From assembly GCA_036925085.1 (NCBI GenBank), contig JAUPFP010000001.1:6452722-6516721 (forward strand): a DNA stretch of 64,000 nucleotides. The letters are read 5' to 3'. The position numbers were made by a program, and so were the translations under genes. Under the pieces are notes generated by a model. It saw only the letters and a list, made by a program, of their open reading frames with translations. It was not told the origin of the DNA and searched no databases. Origin of the DNA: Brachycybe producta. Its lineage: Eukaryota > Arthropoda > Diplopoda > Playtdesmida > Andrognathidae. Shown piece after piece: positions 62,901 to 64,000 of the stretch (the stretch's first letter is position 1; each line of letters opens with the position of its first letter).

Positions 62901-63107
62901 AGAGAGCGATCGGATCACCGACGACGGCGACCAACGACTGCGCTCGTGTCATGGCCGTAATAAGTAGTTTCACATTGGAGAGAAAACCAAAATCTTGTTC
63001 ATCATCTTCGACGGTTTCGTCTCTGTTTTTGTAAAATTTGTCCTCCTTGCCGCAACAGGTGTGTCTCGTTCGAACCGTACTCAACACAATCACTCGGAAC
63101 TGTTTTC
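58842..63107 (-). CDS. HELZ: HELZ (UPF1-like helicase with zinc finger), 3' part of gene
   Basis: Two joined coding exons (63,107-62,882 and 59,946-58,842, minus strand) give the last 441 or so residues. They begin [37 protein letters not shown] then [17 protein letters not shown] is SF1 helicase motifs V-VI in the form specific to HELZ. After the exon junction come [11 protein letters not shown] and the PAM2 motif [11 protein letters not shown]. Then follow a proline/His-rich stretch, polyP, polyA and polyQ runs and the end EYKYF. HELZ binds cytoplasmic poly(A)-binding protein through PAM2 and, in mammals, CCR4-NOT, acting in mRNA translation and decay. Upstream exons (CCCH finger, ATPase core) lie beyond 64,000. 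The gene converges with Rab. Confidence 0.93.
60189..61561. mobile_element. 1.37-kb foldback element in the HELZ intron
   Basis: Left arm 60,189-60,818 starts GACCCTTTTCCATCACCAGT. Right arm 60,938-61,561 ends inverted with ACTGGTGATGGAAAGGGTC. The arms are about 630 bp and nearly identical (for example GCATGCCACTCATAGTCACC and its inverse), with a 119-bp AT-rich centre. No coding content. Unit ends and symmetry suggest a long-TIR non-autonomous DNA element. Confidence 0.9.
61634..62019. mobile_element. hAT-like MITE (CATGTCAAACTCGCGGCCC type)
   Basis: Left CAAGCATGTCAAACTCGCGG and inverted right CAAGCATGTCAAACTCAAAG, with GCGGCCCAC in both orientations inside. This end sequence is common in hAT/Charlie-type elements. 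It lies in the HELZ intron. Confidence 0.75.
62882..63107 (-). CDS. HELZ: HELZ penultimate exon in window (helicase motifs V-VI)
   Basis: 226 bp, acceptor CCGTTCTCAG, donor TGCAG|GTAAAC. It encodes [20 protein letters not shown], an acidic insert (ETVEDDEQD), [20 protein letters not shown] and [16 protein letters not shown], with Arg split across the intron. LITAMTRAQ is motif VI, where Arg contacts ATP phosphate. Confidence 0.95.
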
Positions 63108-63398
63108 CTGAGAACGGAAAAAACTCGCTTTAGCAAAACTCTCTCTCTCTCTCTCGAGACGATACACGCATAAAACCATGTATTTGCTTATCTGAATTAT
63201 GAAACAACAAACGTAACAAAACTAGAAACGTTTTTGAAAAGTTAAGCTGCAGTCACACTCCCAAACAAATGTTGCGCAAAAATTGTAATGCACACACAAC
63301 ATATCCAGATAGTTCAGGAACAGCTGAATTTTGAACTCTTGATTAAATTAGGGGAAACAAAGCAAGTGTTTTAAAAACTAGAAGGCTTGCTCAATCAC

Positions 63399-63970
63399 TT
63401 AAGGTGGTTTTATAGGTGTTTATTTCTTTTTTATTCTCCCAGATGGCGCCACTGTAGTGGCTATTACGTTATATATGAGGTCTCTTAAAATCCACCCGCG
63501 GTTTTGAGAAACTGTATATTTTTCAAGCGAACGTTTTTCAGGAGAAACATTACGAAAAAATGCGCAGTGTTTTAGAAACTAGAATAGCTGGCGATAATGC
63601 TAAAAGTTTTTTTCGTGATGTTATCTTTCAAAATAATTTTTTTATGACAAGTTTGAAAAAAGGCGAAAATAGTTTTTCATGAAATGTCAATGGAAAAAAC
63701 CTCCAAACCGAGCATTTTTAAATTGAACTATAAAATTGTTTATTTTGTAAGATACAGGGCATGAAAAAAACTTTTAACATAATTTACCATTCTAGTTTTG
63801 AAAACAATTTGAATGTTTCAAAATGTTGTTTCTTAAAAAAGACGTTTGTTTGACGTTTTTGCTACCAAATTTTACAAAAAAAGGCCTATGGAGCATAGCA
63901 TTAGGCACTGTAGTGGCGCCATCTGAGGAAACAAACGCAAAATGAATATCAATTCAGCCTCCTTAAGGTT
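63399..63970. repeat. Foldback repeat family B, long copy
   Basis: Left end CTTAAGGTGGTTTTATAGGT with CCAGATGGCGCCACTGTAGT. Inverted right end GGAGGCTGAATTGATATTCA with CTCAGATGGCGCCACTACAG. The centre carries inverted AAACTAGAATAGCTGG-like text. It lies in the HELZ intron upstream of the exon at 63,107. Confidence 0.8.
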
Positions 63971-64000
63971 ATTTCATGTTGCTATCTCTTAAAATCCAAT

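Overview
The window is nuclear DNA from an invertebrate-like animal. It has AT-rich spacers, GT-AG introns, many transposon remnants, and parts of two conserved animal genes. The exact phylum cannot be fixed from the sequence alone.

Positions 1-20,600 hold transposon debris. There are foldback repeats with an inserted Harbinger-type MITE, a CR1/Jockey-group LINE (minus strand, 3' end near 3.2 kb), and three R2/NeSL-group retrotransposon copies in one orientation (5.4-6.2, 7.2-10.2 and 11.2-13.9 kb, minus strand). A decayed Harbinger DNA transposon (14.4-17.9 kb) follows, whose Myb/SANT-like gene is split by a 770-bp MITE with an 8-bp target duplication. A Ty3/Gypsy-like integrase tail lies at 20.6-21.1 kb.

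Positions 21,172-34,133 are about 13 kb of a 23-bp satellite in two large blocks of opposite orientation around a 236-bp AT-rich spacer. Each consensus unit carries a match to the YY1/Pho motif and a second CCATTTT core. The very long open frames here are by-products of a stop-poor 23-bp unit.

Positions 35,703-52,010 (plus strand) hold a complete RAB26/37 GTPase gene, closest to RAB37 from memory of the family. It has two alternative first exons (35.7 and 44.6 kb). Each is followed by its own 111-bp exon encoding the P-loop and switch I (38.5 and 46.3 kb), and both join five shared exons (48.0-52.0 kb). The introns contain Helitron-like elements, hAT-like, pogo-like and foldback MITEs, and a family of small palindromic MITEs carrying a CRE and GC boxes.

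Positions 58,842-63,107 (minus strand) hold the last two coding exons of HELZ, a UPF1-like RNA helicase, including the helicase C-terminal end, a PAM2 PABP-binding motif and a polyQ/polyP/polyA-rich tail. The rest of HELZ lies beyond the right edge. The two genes converge tail to tail across about 6.6 kb of repeat-rich spacer. A 1.37-kb inverted repeat sits in the HELZ intron.
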